DNA from: Pseudomonadota bacterium
GTDB taxonomy: Bacteria > Pseudomonadota > Gammaproteobacteria > Xanthomonadales > Rhodanobacteraceae
DNA length: 64,000 bases
Direction of reading: 5' to 3'
NCBI GenBank assembly: GCA_023388255.1
Contig: JAEWGO010000021.1
Span: 129,083-193,082 of the forward strand
Of this stretch, positions 34,118-42,481 are shown piece by piece (position 1 is the first letter of the stretch; every line of letters begins with the position of its first letter). Under the pieces are notes generated by a model. The model did no database searches, was not told where the DNA came from, and saw only the letters and a program-made list of their open reading frames with translations. Position numbers and translations under genes: made by a program.

Positions 34118-35452
34118 ATGGCAATGGATACCGAGGCGACGACGTGCGACGTGCTGGTGATCGGCGGCGGTCCGGCAGGCAGCACTGTTGCGACGATGCT
34201 GGCGCGGCACGGCTGGAAGGTCGTCCAGCTGGAGAAGGAACACCATCCGCGGTTCCACATCGGCGAGTCGCTGCTGCCGATGAACCTGCCGGTGTTCGAG
34301 CGGCTCGGCGTGCTGGAAAAGGTGCGCGCGCTCGGCGTGTACAAGGCCGGCGCCGATTTCGAGGCCGACAACGAGCGCGGCTACAATACCTACGCGTTCG
34401 CACGCGCGATCGGCCAGAGCCCACCGCATGCGTTCCAGGTGTGGCGGCAGGATTTCGACAAGATGCTGTTCGACCATGCGCGCGAGAGCGGCGTCGATGG
34501 TCGCGAAGGCGCGGAAGTGCTTGGCGTCGAACAGCGCGCGCCGCGCGACTCGCGCGTTGACGTCCGCAACGACGATGGCGGTCGTTACACCTTGCAGGCG
34601 CGCTATGTGGTCGATGCGAGCGGGCGCGACGCGTTCCTCGCCGGCAAGAAGAAGCTCCGCCGCAAGAATCCGGAACACCAGAGCGCGGCGATCTTCGGTC
34701 ATTTCCGCAATGCCCAATACCGCGTCGGCGAGGACGCCGGCAACATCAGCATCTACAACTTCGAATACGGTTGGATGTGGATGATCCCGCTGCCGAACGG
34801 CGTGATGAGCGTCGGTGCCGTGTGTCGTCCGGAGTACCTCAAGCAACGCCGCGGCCGCATCACCGAGTTCCTGTTCGAAACCTTGAAACACAATGCCGCG
34901 CTGTGGGCGCGCATCGAACATGCGGAGCTGATCGACAATGAGGTGCGCGTCACCGGCAATTATTCCTACGACGCGACGACGATCGGCGGTCCCGGCTGGA
35001 TGCTGACGGGCGATGCATTCGCGTTCCTTGATCCGGTGTTTTCATCCGGCGTGTATCTGGCGATGAGCGGCGCCGAGCAAGTGGCCGCTGTCGTCGATGC
35101 CGCATTGAAGCAGCCGGCACGCGAGGTGGCGCTGCAAAGGAAGCTCGAAAAGCGCATGCGTGCCGGCATGGCGCGTTTCTCGTTCTTCATCTACCGCTTC
35201 AACTCTCCGGTGATGAGGCAGATGTTCCGCGCGCCGCGCAACACATGGCAGGTCGAGCAGGGCGTCATCTCGATGCTCGCCGGCGACCTGTTCGACACAC
35301 CAAGCGTGCTGCGCCGCCTGACCTTGTTCCGCGTCATTTACGCGTTCTGCTCGCTGCGCGAGCTGCGCAGCTGGTGGGCGGAACATCGGTATCGGCTGGG
35401 CCAGGCGAGGGTGAAGTTCACCGGTGGGACGACGCCGGTGGACAGCGACTAG
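34118..35452 (+). CDS. FAD-dependent monooxygenase, flavin-dependent halogenase family
   Basis: 444 residues. The N-terminal Rossmann motif CDVLVIGGGPAGSTVATML binds FAD. HIGESLLPMNLPVFERLGV and, at about residues 220-228, the motif GWMWMIP, which is the GWxWxI signature of flavin-dependent halogenases, are followed by GDAFAFLDPVFSSGVYLAM (FAD-binding). The substrate cannot be told from sequence; related proteins occur in pigment (aryl polyene) and phenolic pathways of Xanthomonadales. No flavin reductase gene is adjacent. Alternative: a geranylgeranyl-reductase-like oxidoreductase lacking halogenation. Confidence 0.75.
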   Translation: MAMDTEATTCDVLVIGGGPAGSTVATMLARHGWKVVQLEKEHHPRFHIGESLLPMNLPVFERLGVLEKVRALGVYKAGADFEADNERGYNTYAFARAIGQSPPHAFQVWRQDFDKMLFDHARESGVDGREGAEVLGVEQRAPRDSRVDVRNDDGGRYTLQARYVVDASGRDAFLAGKKKLRRKNPEHQSAAIFGHFRNAQYRVGEDAGNISIYNFEYGWMWMIPLPNGVMSVGAVCRPEYLKQRRGRITEFLFETLKHNAALWARIEHAELIDNEVRVTGNYSYDATTIGGPGWMLTGDAFAFLDPVFSSGVYLAMSGAEQVAAVVDAALKQPAREVALQRKLEKRMRAGMARFSFFIYRFNSPVMRQMFRAPRNTWQVEQGVISMLAGDLFDTPSVLRRLTLFRVIYAFCSLRELRSWWAEHRYRLGQARVKFTGGTTPVDSD

Positions 35453-35743
35453 GAGGCAGCTGGATCGGGCTCGGCGCGGCGCCCAACTCGGGAAATCTTC
35501 TTTCGCCTCTTCAGCGGGCACCGGCCACGTCCCGCCATTTTCCGCGGTCGCGCGACGCGCAGGGCCGGCGTTTCGCTTGCGACCTTGCATCCGCTATCGA
35601 CAGAGGAACGTCAATACGCGGAGACCTCATGACCGTGGACGGCGATTGTCGACCCCGACGCTCCCTTGCTCCCCGGGGAAATCCAAGGTGCCCATCGAGC
35701 GTTGATTCGGGCAATCTGCAGGCTGCCAGAGAGGAGCTTTCGG

Positions 35744-36757
35744 ATGAATGCCGCTTCCAGCTATGCCATTGCCGAGCGGCCCTTGGAATCGCTGGGTATC
35801 GGCGCTTCCGAGGAACGCGCATACGTCGCACTGCTCGACCATCCGGAGGCGACTCTGGCGGAGCTGTCGGCTGTGCTTGCGTGCCCGACGCGCAAGGTCC
35901 AGCGCCTGCTCGAGACCTTGCAGGGCATGGGGCTGGTCGCCTTCGCGGCGGGCGAGCCGCGGCGTTTCGTTCCGGCCTCGCCGGATATTGCGATTGAAGC
36001 CATGCTGTCGAGACGCGAGGGCGAGTTGCGTCGCGCCCGTGCAGAAATACAACGATTGCAGCAGCGCGCCACCGAGGGTGCCGGCAAGCGCAGGCAGATG
36101 ATCGAATTCATCACCACGCATGAAGCGGAGCGACATGTCTTCGAACAGATACAACACGCGGCGAGACATGAGCTGATCTTCCTGGAGCGGCCGCCAATCC
36201 TCATTGCGGGACCCGAGCAACCGAGTTCCACGCAGGTCGATGCCATTGCACGCGGAGTACGTTATCGGAGCATCGCCGACCAGGCGTTTCTTGCGATTCC
36301 CGGCGTGGTGGCGCGAATCCGGGCAGACATGGAAGCCGGCGAGGAAGTGCGGGTGGTAACGGAACTTCCGTTCAAGATGGTCATGGCCGACCGCAACCTC
36401 GCGCTGATCCCGCTCAATCTGGAGCTCCCCAATAGCCCTTCGTTGCTCGTCCGCTCGTCGGCGTTGCTCGATGCGCTGTATTCGATGTTCGAGCTTCTGT
36501 GGGAGCGCGCCGCCCCGATCGCGGTGACGCAGGCAGGCCTGTTGCAAACAGGTGAACCTGGGACGCGCCTTCCGGCGGAGGCCGAACAGCTGATCCCGTT
36601 GCTGGCAGCCGGGCTCAACGACAAGGCGATCGCCTACGAGCTCGGCATCTCTGCGAGTACGTTGACGCGGCGCATAACCGACATGATGCATCGACTCGAT
36701 GCGCAGACGCGTTTCCAATTGGGGTGGCTGGCGGCGAGGCACTGGTCCTCGCCTTAG
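35744..36757 (+). CDS. Transcription regulator with TrmB-type N-terminal and LuxR-type C-terminal HTH
   Basis: 337 residues from ATG 35744 (GAGGAG 7 bp upstream); the frame's longer upstream part has no site. Residues about 10-75 are a TrmB-like winged helix (LGIGASEERAYVALLDHPEA, LAELSAVLACPTRKVQRLLE). After a coiled segment (RREGELRRARAEIQRLQQRA) comes a ligand-binding-like domain. At the C-terminus is a LuxR-type HTH (EQLIPLLAAGLNDKAIAYEL, GISASTLTRRITDMMHRL). Such double-HTH proteins occur in gram-positive actinobacteria and here and there in Proteobacteria. It is upstream of the FG-GAP gene and may control it; this is inferred from position. Confidence 0.75.
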   Translation: MNAASSYAIAERPLESLGIGASEERAYVALLDHPEATLAELSAVLACPTRKVQRLLETLQGMGLVAFAAGEPRRFVPASPDIAIEAMLSRREGELRRARAEIQRLQQRATEGAGKRRQMIEFITTHEAERHVFEQIQHAARHELIFLERPPILIAGPEQPSSTQVDAIARGVRYRSIADQAFLAIPGVVARIRADMEAGEEVRVVTELPFKMVMADRNLALIPLNLELPNSPSLLVRSSALLDALYSMFELLWERAAPIAVTQAGLLQTGEPGTRLPAEAEQLIPLLAAGLNDKAIAYELGISASTLTRRITDMMHRLDAQTRFQLGWLAARHWSSP

Positions 36758-36968
36758 CGGGTCATCGAACACCGCTGACGTAAACGCGTCATGACGTGAA
36801 CTGGTCACGATGCGCTATTGAACGCGCGGCGCGACCCTGCGGATACTTCTCGTTGCCGTCGGCGTTCCGATGCGACGGCGAGTTGTGCGCCTTGGCCCCG
36901 CTGCCGGCGAATCGAGCGGCGACTTCCGGTCATTCCGCGCTTTGTGCATCCATGAGGAAAGATCGAGT

Positions 36969-38921
36969 ATGAACGGCTTCGCTTCCGCTTCACGTCCACG
37001 TGTCTTCAGCACTTTGTCGTTTTTGGCCTGCATGATCCTTCTGGCAGGGGCGTTCCCTCTGCACGCGGCATCGTCAGGCAAAGCCGCGTTTTCGACATCC
37101 AGGGTTCCGGTCGGGTTGCGCGACGCCATCAATCAGACGCTCGGAACCGCTCAATGGACCGAGACGCAGGAAGTCACCGAAACCGATCCCGCTTTCGACC
37201 CGGAGTTCGGTTACTCCGTTGCACTGCACGGCACGACCGCAATGATTGGCGCACAGCAGGCCAAGATCAACGGCAACGACGCTCAGGGTGCGGTGTATGT
37301 GTTCCAGGAATCCGGCGGTGTCTGGACCCAAACGCAGAAGCTTGTCGCGGACGACGGTCAGGCATTCGACACATTCGGCCATGCGATCGTGTTCAACGGC
37401 ACCACCGCGCTCATCGGCGCTTACGGGGCCGTGGTCAACGACAATTTTTCGCAGGGCGCGGTCTATGCTTTCACGCTGTCGGATGGGAGCTGGACCCAGA
37501 CGCAGAAGATCATCTCCAACGATGGGCAGGCATTTGACAATTTCGGTTACTCGCTTGGATTGCACGGCACGACGGCGCTGATCGGTGCCGACGGCGCCAC
37601 CGTCGGCAGTCAGGACTTCCAAGGCAAGGCCTACGTCTTCAACCAATCGTCGAACGGCGCCTGGGCGCAAGGGCAGACGCTCGTCGCGAGCGACGGCGGG
37701 ATTGGTGATGTGTTCGGCTATTCGATTGCATTCGACGGGTCGACAGCGGTGATCGGCGCATACGGGAACAATGGCTTTCAGGGAGCCGCATACGTGTTCG
37801 GATTGACCGGCAGCACATGGAACCAAAGCCAGAAGCTGATAGCGGCCGACGGCGCCGGCAACACGTATTTCGGCTACGCGACCGCGTTGTCGGACTCGAC
37901 CCTGTTGATCGGTTCCTGGGGTGCGAATCCCGGCGGCGTCGATACCCAAGGTGCGGCGTACATTTTCACCAAGTCGAACGGAACTTGGAGCCAGATCCAG
38001 GAGCTCGTCGCCAGTGACGGCGGAGTGGGTGACAAGTTCGGTCACTCCGTTGCCCTGCAGGGCAACACTGCGCTGATCGGTGCGGACGGCTGGAGCAACA
38101 GCAGCGCACAGGGTGCCGTCTACGTGTTCGACGGGGCTTCCGGCGTGTTCATGGAGACACAAAGGTTCGTGGCAAGCGACGGTGCCCCGAGCTACCAGTT
38201 CGGCCTCCCGGTGACACTCGACGGTGACACGGCGCTGGTCGGCTCGTGGCTGTGGAGGTCGCCGGAGGGCACGATGCCGGGCTCGGCCTATTTCTTCACG
38301 AGGCAACCCAGCGGCCCGACCGACGAGATCTTCAAGGATGGCTTCGACGGAAGCAGCGCCGGTGGCTCGGCCGCGATCGCGCAGACCGCCGACACCACGC
38401 CGGTAGCGAAGAACTCGGTAGCCTGTGGCCACAGCGCCGATGGCACCACGGCCGACAACCAGTATTGGCGCCGCTACTATTTCAGCGACTACGGCGTGAC
38501 CACCGCAGCCGACGTCAACAGCTTGGACGTGTCGATCGAACAGACGACCGGCGCACCGAATATCAACGTCACGCTTTACACGATCCCTCACTCCGTTGCC
38601 GTCGACACGATCGACCTCGGCCAGTTGAGCCAGATCGGTCAGGCTACAGTCGCTTCGCCGGCGAACTCTGCATTGAGCTCGATCAACGTGCCCGTCACCG
38701 GCACGGTCGCCGACCCTGTCGGCACCGACCTGGTGGTGGAAGTCTCCACCGACGACGGCAGCGTGGACGGCACAGCTTTCTATATCGGCTCGACGCCGTC
38801 GGCCGAGACACACCCGAGCTTCATCAGCTCGGTTTCGTGCGGCATCTCGGATCCGACGCCAACTACGGACATTGGCTATCCAGGCATGCACGTCATCGAA
38901 GCCGTCAATATCACCGATTGA
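36969..38921 (+). CDS. Secreted FG-GAP-repeat beta-propeller protein
   Basis: 650 residues; start at ATG 36969 gives a signal peptide (VFSTLSFLACMILLAGAFPL, then HAASSG). Seven repeats of about 55-60 residues carry the pattern 'FGxSxAxxGxTALIGAxG' (for example FGHAIVFNGTTALIGAYG), consistent with a seven-bladed propeller. The linker TDEIFKDGFDGSSAGG leads to a C-terminal beta domain (about residues 490-650, IAQTADTTPVAKNSV ... GMHVIEAVNI). The domain resembles those found in other secreted proteins of this group. Role unknown; surface binding or matrix is likely. Confidence 0.72.
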   Translation: MNGFASASRPRVFSTLSFLACMILLAGAFPLHAASSGKAAFSTSRVPVGLRDAINQTLGTAQWTETQEVTETDPAFDPEFGYSVALHGTTAMIGAQQAKINGNDAQGAVYVFQESGGVWTQTQKLVADDGQAFDTFGHAIVFNGTTALIGAYGAVVNDNFSQGAVYAFTLSDGSWTQTQKIISNDGQAFDNFGYSLGLHGTTALIGADGATVGSQDFQGKAYVFNQSSNGAWAQGQTLVASDGGIGDVFGYSIAFDGSTAVIGAYGNNGFQGAAYVFGLTGSTWNQSQKLIAADGAGNTYFGYATALSDSTLLIGSWGANPGGVDTQGAAYIFTKSNGTWSQIQELVASDGGVGDKFGHSVALQGNTALIGADGWSNSSAQGAVYVFDGASGVFMETQRFVASDGAPSYQFGLPVTLDGDTALVGSWLWRSPEGTMPGSAYFFTRQPSGPTDEIFKDGFDGSSAGGSAAIAQTADTTPVAKNSVACGHSADGTTADNQYWRRYYFSDYGVTTAADVNSLDVSIEQTTGAPNINVTLYTIPHSVAVDTIDLGQLSQIGQATVASPANSALSSINVPVTGTVADPVGTDLVVEVSTDDGSVDGTAFYIGSTPSAETHPSFISSVSCGISDPTPTTDIGYPGMHVIEAVNITD

Positions 38922-39082
38922 GTGGCCAAACCGGTGCCGTCGTGCCGCTGATGCGGCGCGGCGACTTCTTTGTGATGCTACTCGCGGAGCGAGGGGCGTC
39001 ACGCAGCGATGCCTGCTCTGACACCTTGCAATGAAGCCGCGGTGCGGCAGAAATCGCATTCATGGTGCCTGCACACAACAAG

Positions 39083-39115
39083 AAAAAGGGTCACCTTGCG
39101 GTGGCCCTTTTTTTT
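39083..39115 (+). terminator. Intrinsic terminator (bidirectional)
   Basis: Arms GGGTCACC (39088-39095) and GGTGGCCC (39100-39107, one G-T pair) with loop TTGC; A5 before and T8 after (39108-39115). On the plus strand it would end the FG-GAP transcript 165 bp downstream; on the minus strand it could end AbiE transcripts. It touches the ssrA remnant. Confidence 0.8.
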
Positions 39116-39147
39116 GGTGGCGGAACCCGGAATCGAACCCGCGTCCG
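39115..39147 (-). pseudogene. Degenerate copy of the ssrA 3' end (probable att remnant)
   Basis: The minus strand reads CGGACGCGGGTTCGATTCC and ends CGCCACCA, the T-arm, acceptor and CCA of the tmRNA. Against the intact ssrA 3' end (41151-41183) 27 of 33 bases match. Two of five T-stem pairs and the acceptor pairing are broken, and no matching 5' acceptor is nearby, so it is not a tRNA or working tmRNA. It lies 2036 bp from the intact end, same orientation, with the AbiE genes between. Confidence 0.65.
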
Positions 39148-39219
39148 CGTTCCGAACCAGATAGCAATGCAGCGGTCTCGAGGGCACGGGTTCGATGATT
39201 TGGCCGAAAGCTGCGGCAA

Positions 39220-40128
39220 TCACGCCGCAGCCCAACCCGCGCCCGCCTGCCACTGGTGGTCGAAACCTTCGCCCGCCGCGAGCGCCGTCAGCAACGGCAA
39301 CAGGAATTCGCGCAAGACCTCGATCACAGTGGTCAGCGGCATTGGCTCCAAGGTGTTCTTGCGCTGAAACGCCTGCCACTGCTTGGTCTTCTGCTCGTCC
39401 AGGGCAAACTCGTCGGTGAGGCCCAGAGGCGCGCCCGATGGGATGCCCGTGCCCCGGCGCTCGAACGTGGCGCGAATTGCAGTGGCCAGCACCGCGCCGT
39501 CGAAGTCGGAATGTGCGGCCAGAATCCACAGGTCGAAGTAGTCCTTCATCCTGCTGTTGAGGATGCCGAGCCTGACCATCGCTTCCAGCTTCTCGGCGAC
39601 CACGGTGTAGCGGGGATAGACCTGCAGCTGCGGTTGCGGCATTCCATCGAGGATGATCGGGTACTGCACGTTTTCCGGGCCGGGTGTGACGGCGTCGCCG
39701 AAGCCGATGTCGATCTGCACCGGGCAGCGCGCGCCATCGAGCAGGCCCAGCATCGTCACGCGCACGCCCGCGTAGTTCGCCTCCTTGCGGATTTCGGCGG
39801 CCTTCACGCTGTCGGCCTGAAACACGATGCCGTCGTCGCTGGCGATCTGGCTGATCTCGCGGAACAGGTTTTCCAGATGCGGGATTTCGGTGGAGCCGAA
39901 ACCCAGCAGGTCGGCATCGTGCGTCGGACGGTGCGGCACGTCGAACCAGATGTCGAACAGCAACGCCCCCTTGAGCAGGAACTGGCTGCGCTGCTCGGAA
40001 ATGCTCAGGCGGTACAGCACCCGCTCCAGCGCGTAGCGGGTGAGCAGCAGGTTGAAGTCCAGTTTCTTGGCACGGGCCTTGTTGAGCAGCCGGGTGCGAA
40101 CCGACGCGGCGACATTGCGCTGGTTCAT
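39220..40128 (-). CDS. abiEii: AbiEii toxin, nucleotidyltransferase (type IV toxin-antitoxin)
   Basis: 302 residues from ATG 40128, whose ATGA overlaps the antitoxin stop; the longer frame is not needed. The nucleotidyltransferase motif FLLKGALLFDIWFDVPHRPT followed by HDADLLG, and the second motif VYPRYTVVAEKLEAMVRLG then NSRMKDYFDLW, are diagnostic of AbiEii/AbiGii toxins, which inactivate tRNAs and stop growth. With AbiEi it forms a phage-abortive, type IV system. Key D and K residues are present. Confidence 0.9.
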   Translation of the reverse strand: MNQRNVAASVRTRLLNKARAKKLDFNLLLTRYALERVLYRLSISEQRSQFLLKGALLFDIWFDVPHRPTHDADLLGFGSTEIPHLENLFREISQIASDDGIVFQADSVKAAEIRKEANYAGVRVTMLGLLDGARCPVQIDIGFGDAVTPGPENVQYPIILDGMPQPQLQVYPRYTVVAEKLEAMVRLGILNSRMKDYFDLWILAAHSDFDGAVLATAIRATFERRGTGIPSGAPLGLTDEFALDEQKTKQWQAFQRKNTLEPMPLTTVIEVLREFLLPLLTALAAGEGFDHQWQAGAGWAAA

Positions 40129-40724
40129 GCCAGGCTCTCCAGATAGGGACGCATCACGTTGGCCACGCGGTCGATCTTGGCGCAGTGCCAGATCTCGTCG
40201 CTGGTCATGCGTTTGGCGTTCCATGCTTCGCGCAGCGCCTCCAGCGCCACGTCGAGGCCGATCTTGTTGCGGTATTTGAAGCAGTCAGCCACGGTCTTGG
40301 CGACGCTGGTAACGCGGACGGTGACGCCATCGACGACGTGTTCCTCAACACCTTCTGTCAGCGCTGCACCGGAGAAGCGGACGAGGCGTAGCGGCGGATA
40401 GTCCAGCTTCGGGGTGGCGGCCTTGTTGTGGATGGCCAGCCAGACTTCGAACGGGGCCTGCGTCGTCAGGTCGTGGAAGCGTAGCGCCGACAGCAGGCAG
40501 ACCACGCCCTTGGGCACTCGACGCGCGACTTCGGCCAGCGTGCCGTGGGCCGACACCGGACGCGCCATGAGGCCGTACAGGCCACGACCGATGCGTTCCA
40601 GTTGGCCACGACGCACGGCCCGCGTCAGGGCCACCCGTGGGATACCCAGCGGGGCCAGATCGTTGGGGCGCACCAGCCCCTTCGTGCGCACCAGATCAAG
40701 CAGCTTGTCTGCAGTCGTGTCCAT
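40125..40724 (-). CDS. abiEi: AbiEi antitoxin and repressor
   Basis: 199 residues. N-terminal winged-helix (DKLLDLVRTKGLVRPNDLAP, IPRVALTRAVRRGQLERIG, RGLYGLM) and a C-terminal domain (VCLLSALRFHDLTTQAPFEV, VTSVAKTVADCFKYRNKIG, LEALREAW) match AbiEi, which binds DNA to repress the operon and antagonises the toxin. Transcribed before abiEii with a 4-bp overlap. A promoter/operator dyad lies just upstream (40747). Confidence 0.9.
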   Translation of the reverse strand: MDTTADKLLDLVRTKGLVRPNDLAPLGIPRVALTRAVRRGQLERIGRGLYGLMARPVSAHGTLAEVARRVPKGVVCLLSALRFHDLTTQAPFEVWLAIHNKAATPKLDYPPLRLVRFSGAALTEGVEEHVVDGVTVRVTSVAKTVADCFKYRNKIGLDVALEALREAWNAKRMTSDEIWHCAKIDRVANVMRPYLESLA

Positions 40725-40746
40725 GGTCCTGCGTATTGTTCCATAA

Positions 40747-40767
40747 TATCGGTAGATGTAAACGATA
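40747..40767 (-). promoter_or_regulatory. Possible AbiEi operator
   Basis: Inverted arms TATCG (40747-40751) and CGATA (40763-40767) flank 11 bp that include TGTAAA, in an AT-rich 40-bp stretch just upstream of the AbiEi start. AbiEi proteins bind inverted repeats near their own promoter. The arms are short, so this is tentative. Confidence 0.45.
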
Positions 40768-41110
40768 ACCTATGAATAGGAACCATGCCGCTGGGTGCGC
40801 ACCCGGATGGCGAGATCGCCTGATTGGCGGAACGAGGCGGTCCTTTGGCCTGTGCGCATGGGCGCAGCGGTTTTTTTGTGCCTTCCCCGCTCTCGGTTCC
40901 CGACCGGGGGAAGCAATCTCCATCCGCGCCCCGCAAATCCGCAAATCCGCAAATCCGCAGAAACGCGGGGTGCGTGGCCGGGAACGCTCACGAGGCAAAC
41001 AGGGAAAAACGGAGACAGAGAGGCGGAGGACGGGCCGAAACGAGGTCGTTCGGCAGGCCCGCGCTCACGAGGCCAAGGCCCCAAACCGCGCCAGCACTGG
41101 CGTTTCGGGC
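40768..41110. other. Non-coding gap between AbiE and ssrA
   Basis: 343 bp with no supported gene; open frames on the plus strand lack motifs and ribosome sites. It contains a plus-strand hairpin TGCGC/GCGCA followed by T7 (about 40853-40877), an octamer repeat (40933-40956) and purine-rich DNA. This is probably islet DNA. Confidence 0.4.
40933..40956. repeat. Three tandem copies of an 8-bp unit (GCAAATCC)
   Basis: GCAAATCC is repeated exactly three times, followed by GCA. Short tandem arrays like this can change length by slippage. It is not in a gene. Confidence 0.75.
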
Positions 41111-41142
41111 AAAAAAAATCCCAACCGATAAGGGTTGGGATT
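41111..41142 (-). terminator. Intrinsic terminator of ssrA
   Basis: On the minus strand AATCCCAACC / GGTTGGGATT (41142-41133 and 41126-41117) with a 6-nt loop, followed by a run of eight T (41118-41111). It begins 9 bp beyond the CCA end of tmRNA. Confidence 0.85.
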
Positions 41143-41150
41143 GGTTCAAA

Positions 41151-41503
41151 TGGTGGAGGCGGCGGGAATTGAACCCGCGTCCGAAGGCACTCCGCGCCCA
41201 GCGCTACATGCTTAGCTCGCCGTTTGATCTCGTCCTGCGGCAACACGGCGAGCAAAGCGCACCGCAGGACCAGCCTCTTGGTTTTGGCTCTTGCCGAAAG
41301 GCGCCGGCTTCAAGCGATCCCGTGATAATGACCCTACATCCACGAGCACAGGCACAAGTGGGTTCGGGGCTAGGCCTTAAGCGGCCAGAGCGTAGACGTC
41401 GTCGTTCGCGTCTAGGTTTTTTGCCACCGGATTAACGAGGAAGATGACGCCCTCGGCATGCTCCAAGCTACTTCGCGTCCCCCGTCGAAACCAGATCGCC
41501 CCC
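41151..41503 (-). ncRNA. ssrA: Transfer-messenger RNA (tmRNA)
   Basis: The 5' end GGGGGCGATCTGGTTTCGAC (41503 down) pairs with the 3' acceptor CGCCTCC-ACCA; the T-arm GCGGG-TTCAATT-CCCGC is perfect. The tag reading frame is on the minus strand at 41409-41377: resume codon GCG, then a tag ending ANDDVYALAA, stop TAA. About 353 nt, normal for proteobacterial tmRNA. It rescues stalled ribosomes with SmpB, encoded 1.0 kb to the right. Confidence 0.96.
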
Positions 41504-41590
41504 GGGGAACGATGATGGTGGCGGTCGCGCCGAGGGAAATCAAGCACGAACTGCTAGCATCCGCGGTTTTCGTTCATCGACGGACGCATC

Positions 41591-42427
41591 ATGGGCAACA
41601 TCGTCTGGCTGGCGTCGTACCCGAAATCCGGCAATACGTGGTTGCGCGCGTTTCTCGCGAACCTGGTCGCGAACCGCAGCGAGCCGGTGCCGTTGAGCGA
41701 ACTGCCGGGCTATGCCGAGGACGAGGCGAGTCCGCACCTGTTCGGCACGCTGGCCGGACGGCCGAGCGTCGAACTGGAGATTGGCGAAATCGCCGCGCTG
41801 CGGCCCGAGGTGCACGCGGCGATCGCGGCAGGCGCGCAGGGCACGCGCTTCGTAAAGACGCACAACATGAACGGCAGTTTCGACGATCATCCCCTGCACA
41901 ACTGGCAGGTCAGCGCGGGCGCGATCTGCGTCGTGCGCAATCCGCTCGATGTCGCGGTCAGCATGACGCATCACTTCGGCATCGGGCTCGACGAGGCGAT
42001 CGAGCGGCTTGCCGACGAGAATGTCGCGACCGGCAACGATGCGTTGTTCGTGAGCCAGATCCTCGGTTCGTGGTCCACGCACGTCAAAAGCTGGGCCGAT
42101 ATCACGGACGAGCGGTTCGTGGTGGTGCGCTACGAGGATCTGCTCGACAAGCCGGCCAAGGCGTTCGGCAAGGTCGCCAAGCTCGTCGGTATCGTGCAGG
42201 ATCGTGCGCGCATCGAGCGTGCGATGCGCCACGCGAGTTTCCAGAACCTGTCGGCGATGGAAAGAAAGGACGGCTTCGTCGAGGCGTCGGGCAAGGGTGC
42301 GCGCTTCTTCCGCAAGGGTCGCGTGAACGAGTGGCGCGAGGTGTTGAGCCGTGAGCAGGTACGGCGTGTGATCGGAGCGCATCGCGAGCAGATGGCGCGT
42401 TTCAAATACGTGCCCGCCGGATTCTGA
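41591..42427 (+). CDS. Sulfotransferase domain protein
   Basis: 278 residues. The PAPS-binding 5' motif WLASYPKSGNTWLRAFLAN (residues about 6-24) and the 3' motif CVVRNPLDVAVSM (about 116-128) are intact, with the general base region VKTHN. It would transfer sulfate from PAPS to an unknown acceptor (glycan, lipid or small molecule). It is divergent from ssrA, 87 bp apart. Confidence 0.85.
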   Translation: MGNIVWLASYPKSGNTWLRAFLANLVANRSEPVPLSELPGYAEDEASPHLFGTLAGRPSVELEIGEIAALRPEVHAAIAAGAQGTRFVKTHNMNGSFDDHPLHNWQVSAGAICVVRNPLDVAVSMTHHFGIGLDEAIERLADENVATGNDALFVSQILGSWSTHVKSWADITDERFVVVRYEDLLDKPAKAFGKVAKLVGIVQDRARIERAMRHASFQNLSAMERKDGFVEASGKGARFFRKGRVNEWREVLSREQVRRVIGAHREQMARFKYVPAGF

Positions 42428-42481
42428 ATCGCGCTGCCTTTGCGATGGACGCCAGAATGGCGGATGCGGGCATTCGTCGCC

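Larger units (their letters stand above)
39115..41150 (-). mobile_element. Small AbiE-carrying islet at the ssrA 3' end
   Basis: About 2 kb bounded by the ssrA remnant on the left and intact ssrA on the right. The 3' end of ssrA is a known integration hot spot for islands, where the insert rebuilds the gene and leaves a displaced end copy. No integrase or other mobility gene is present, so the islet is either a remnant or moved in trans. Cargo is the AbiEi/AbiEii pair on the minus strand. Confidence 0.6.

Noticed and set aside
39115..39210. A tRNA gene ending CCA on the minus strand
   Set aside because: Only T-arm and acceptor 3' side are present; no matching 5' acceptor strand nearby and the T-stem has mismatches. 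Best explained as an ssrA fragment.
40851..40877. Plus-strand terminator or small RNA near AbiE
   Set aside because: Stem is only 5 bp and no plus-strand gene or clear promoter precedes it.
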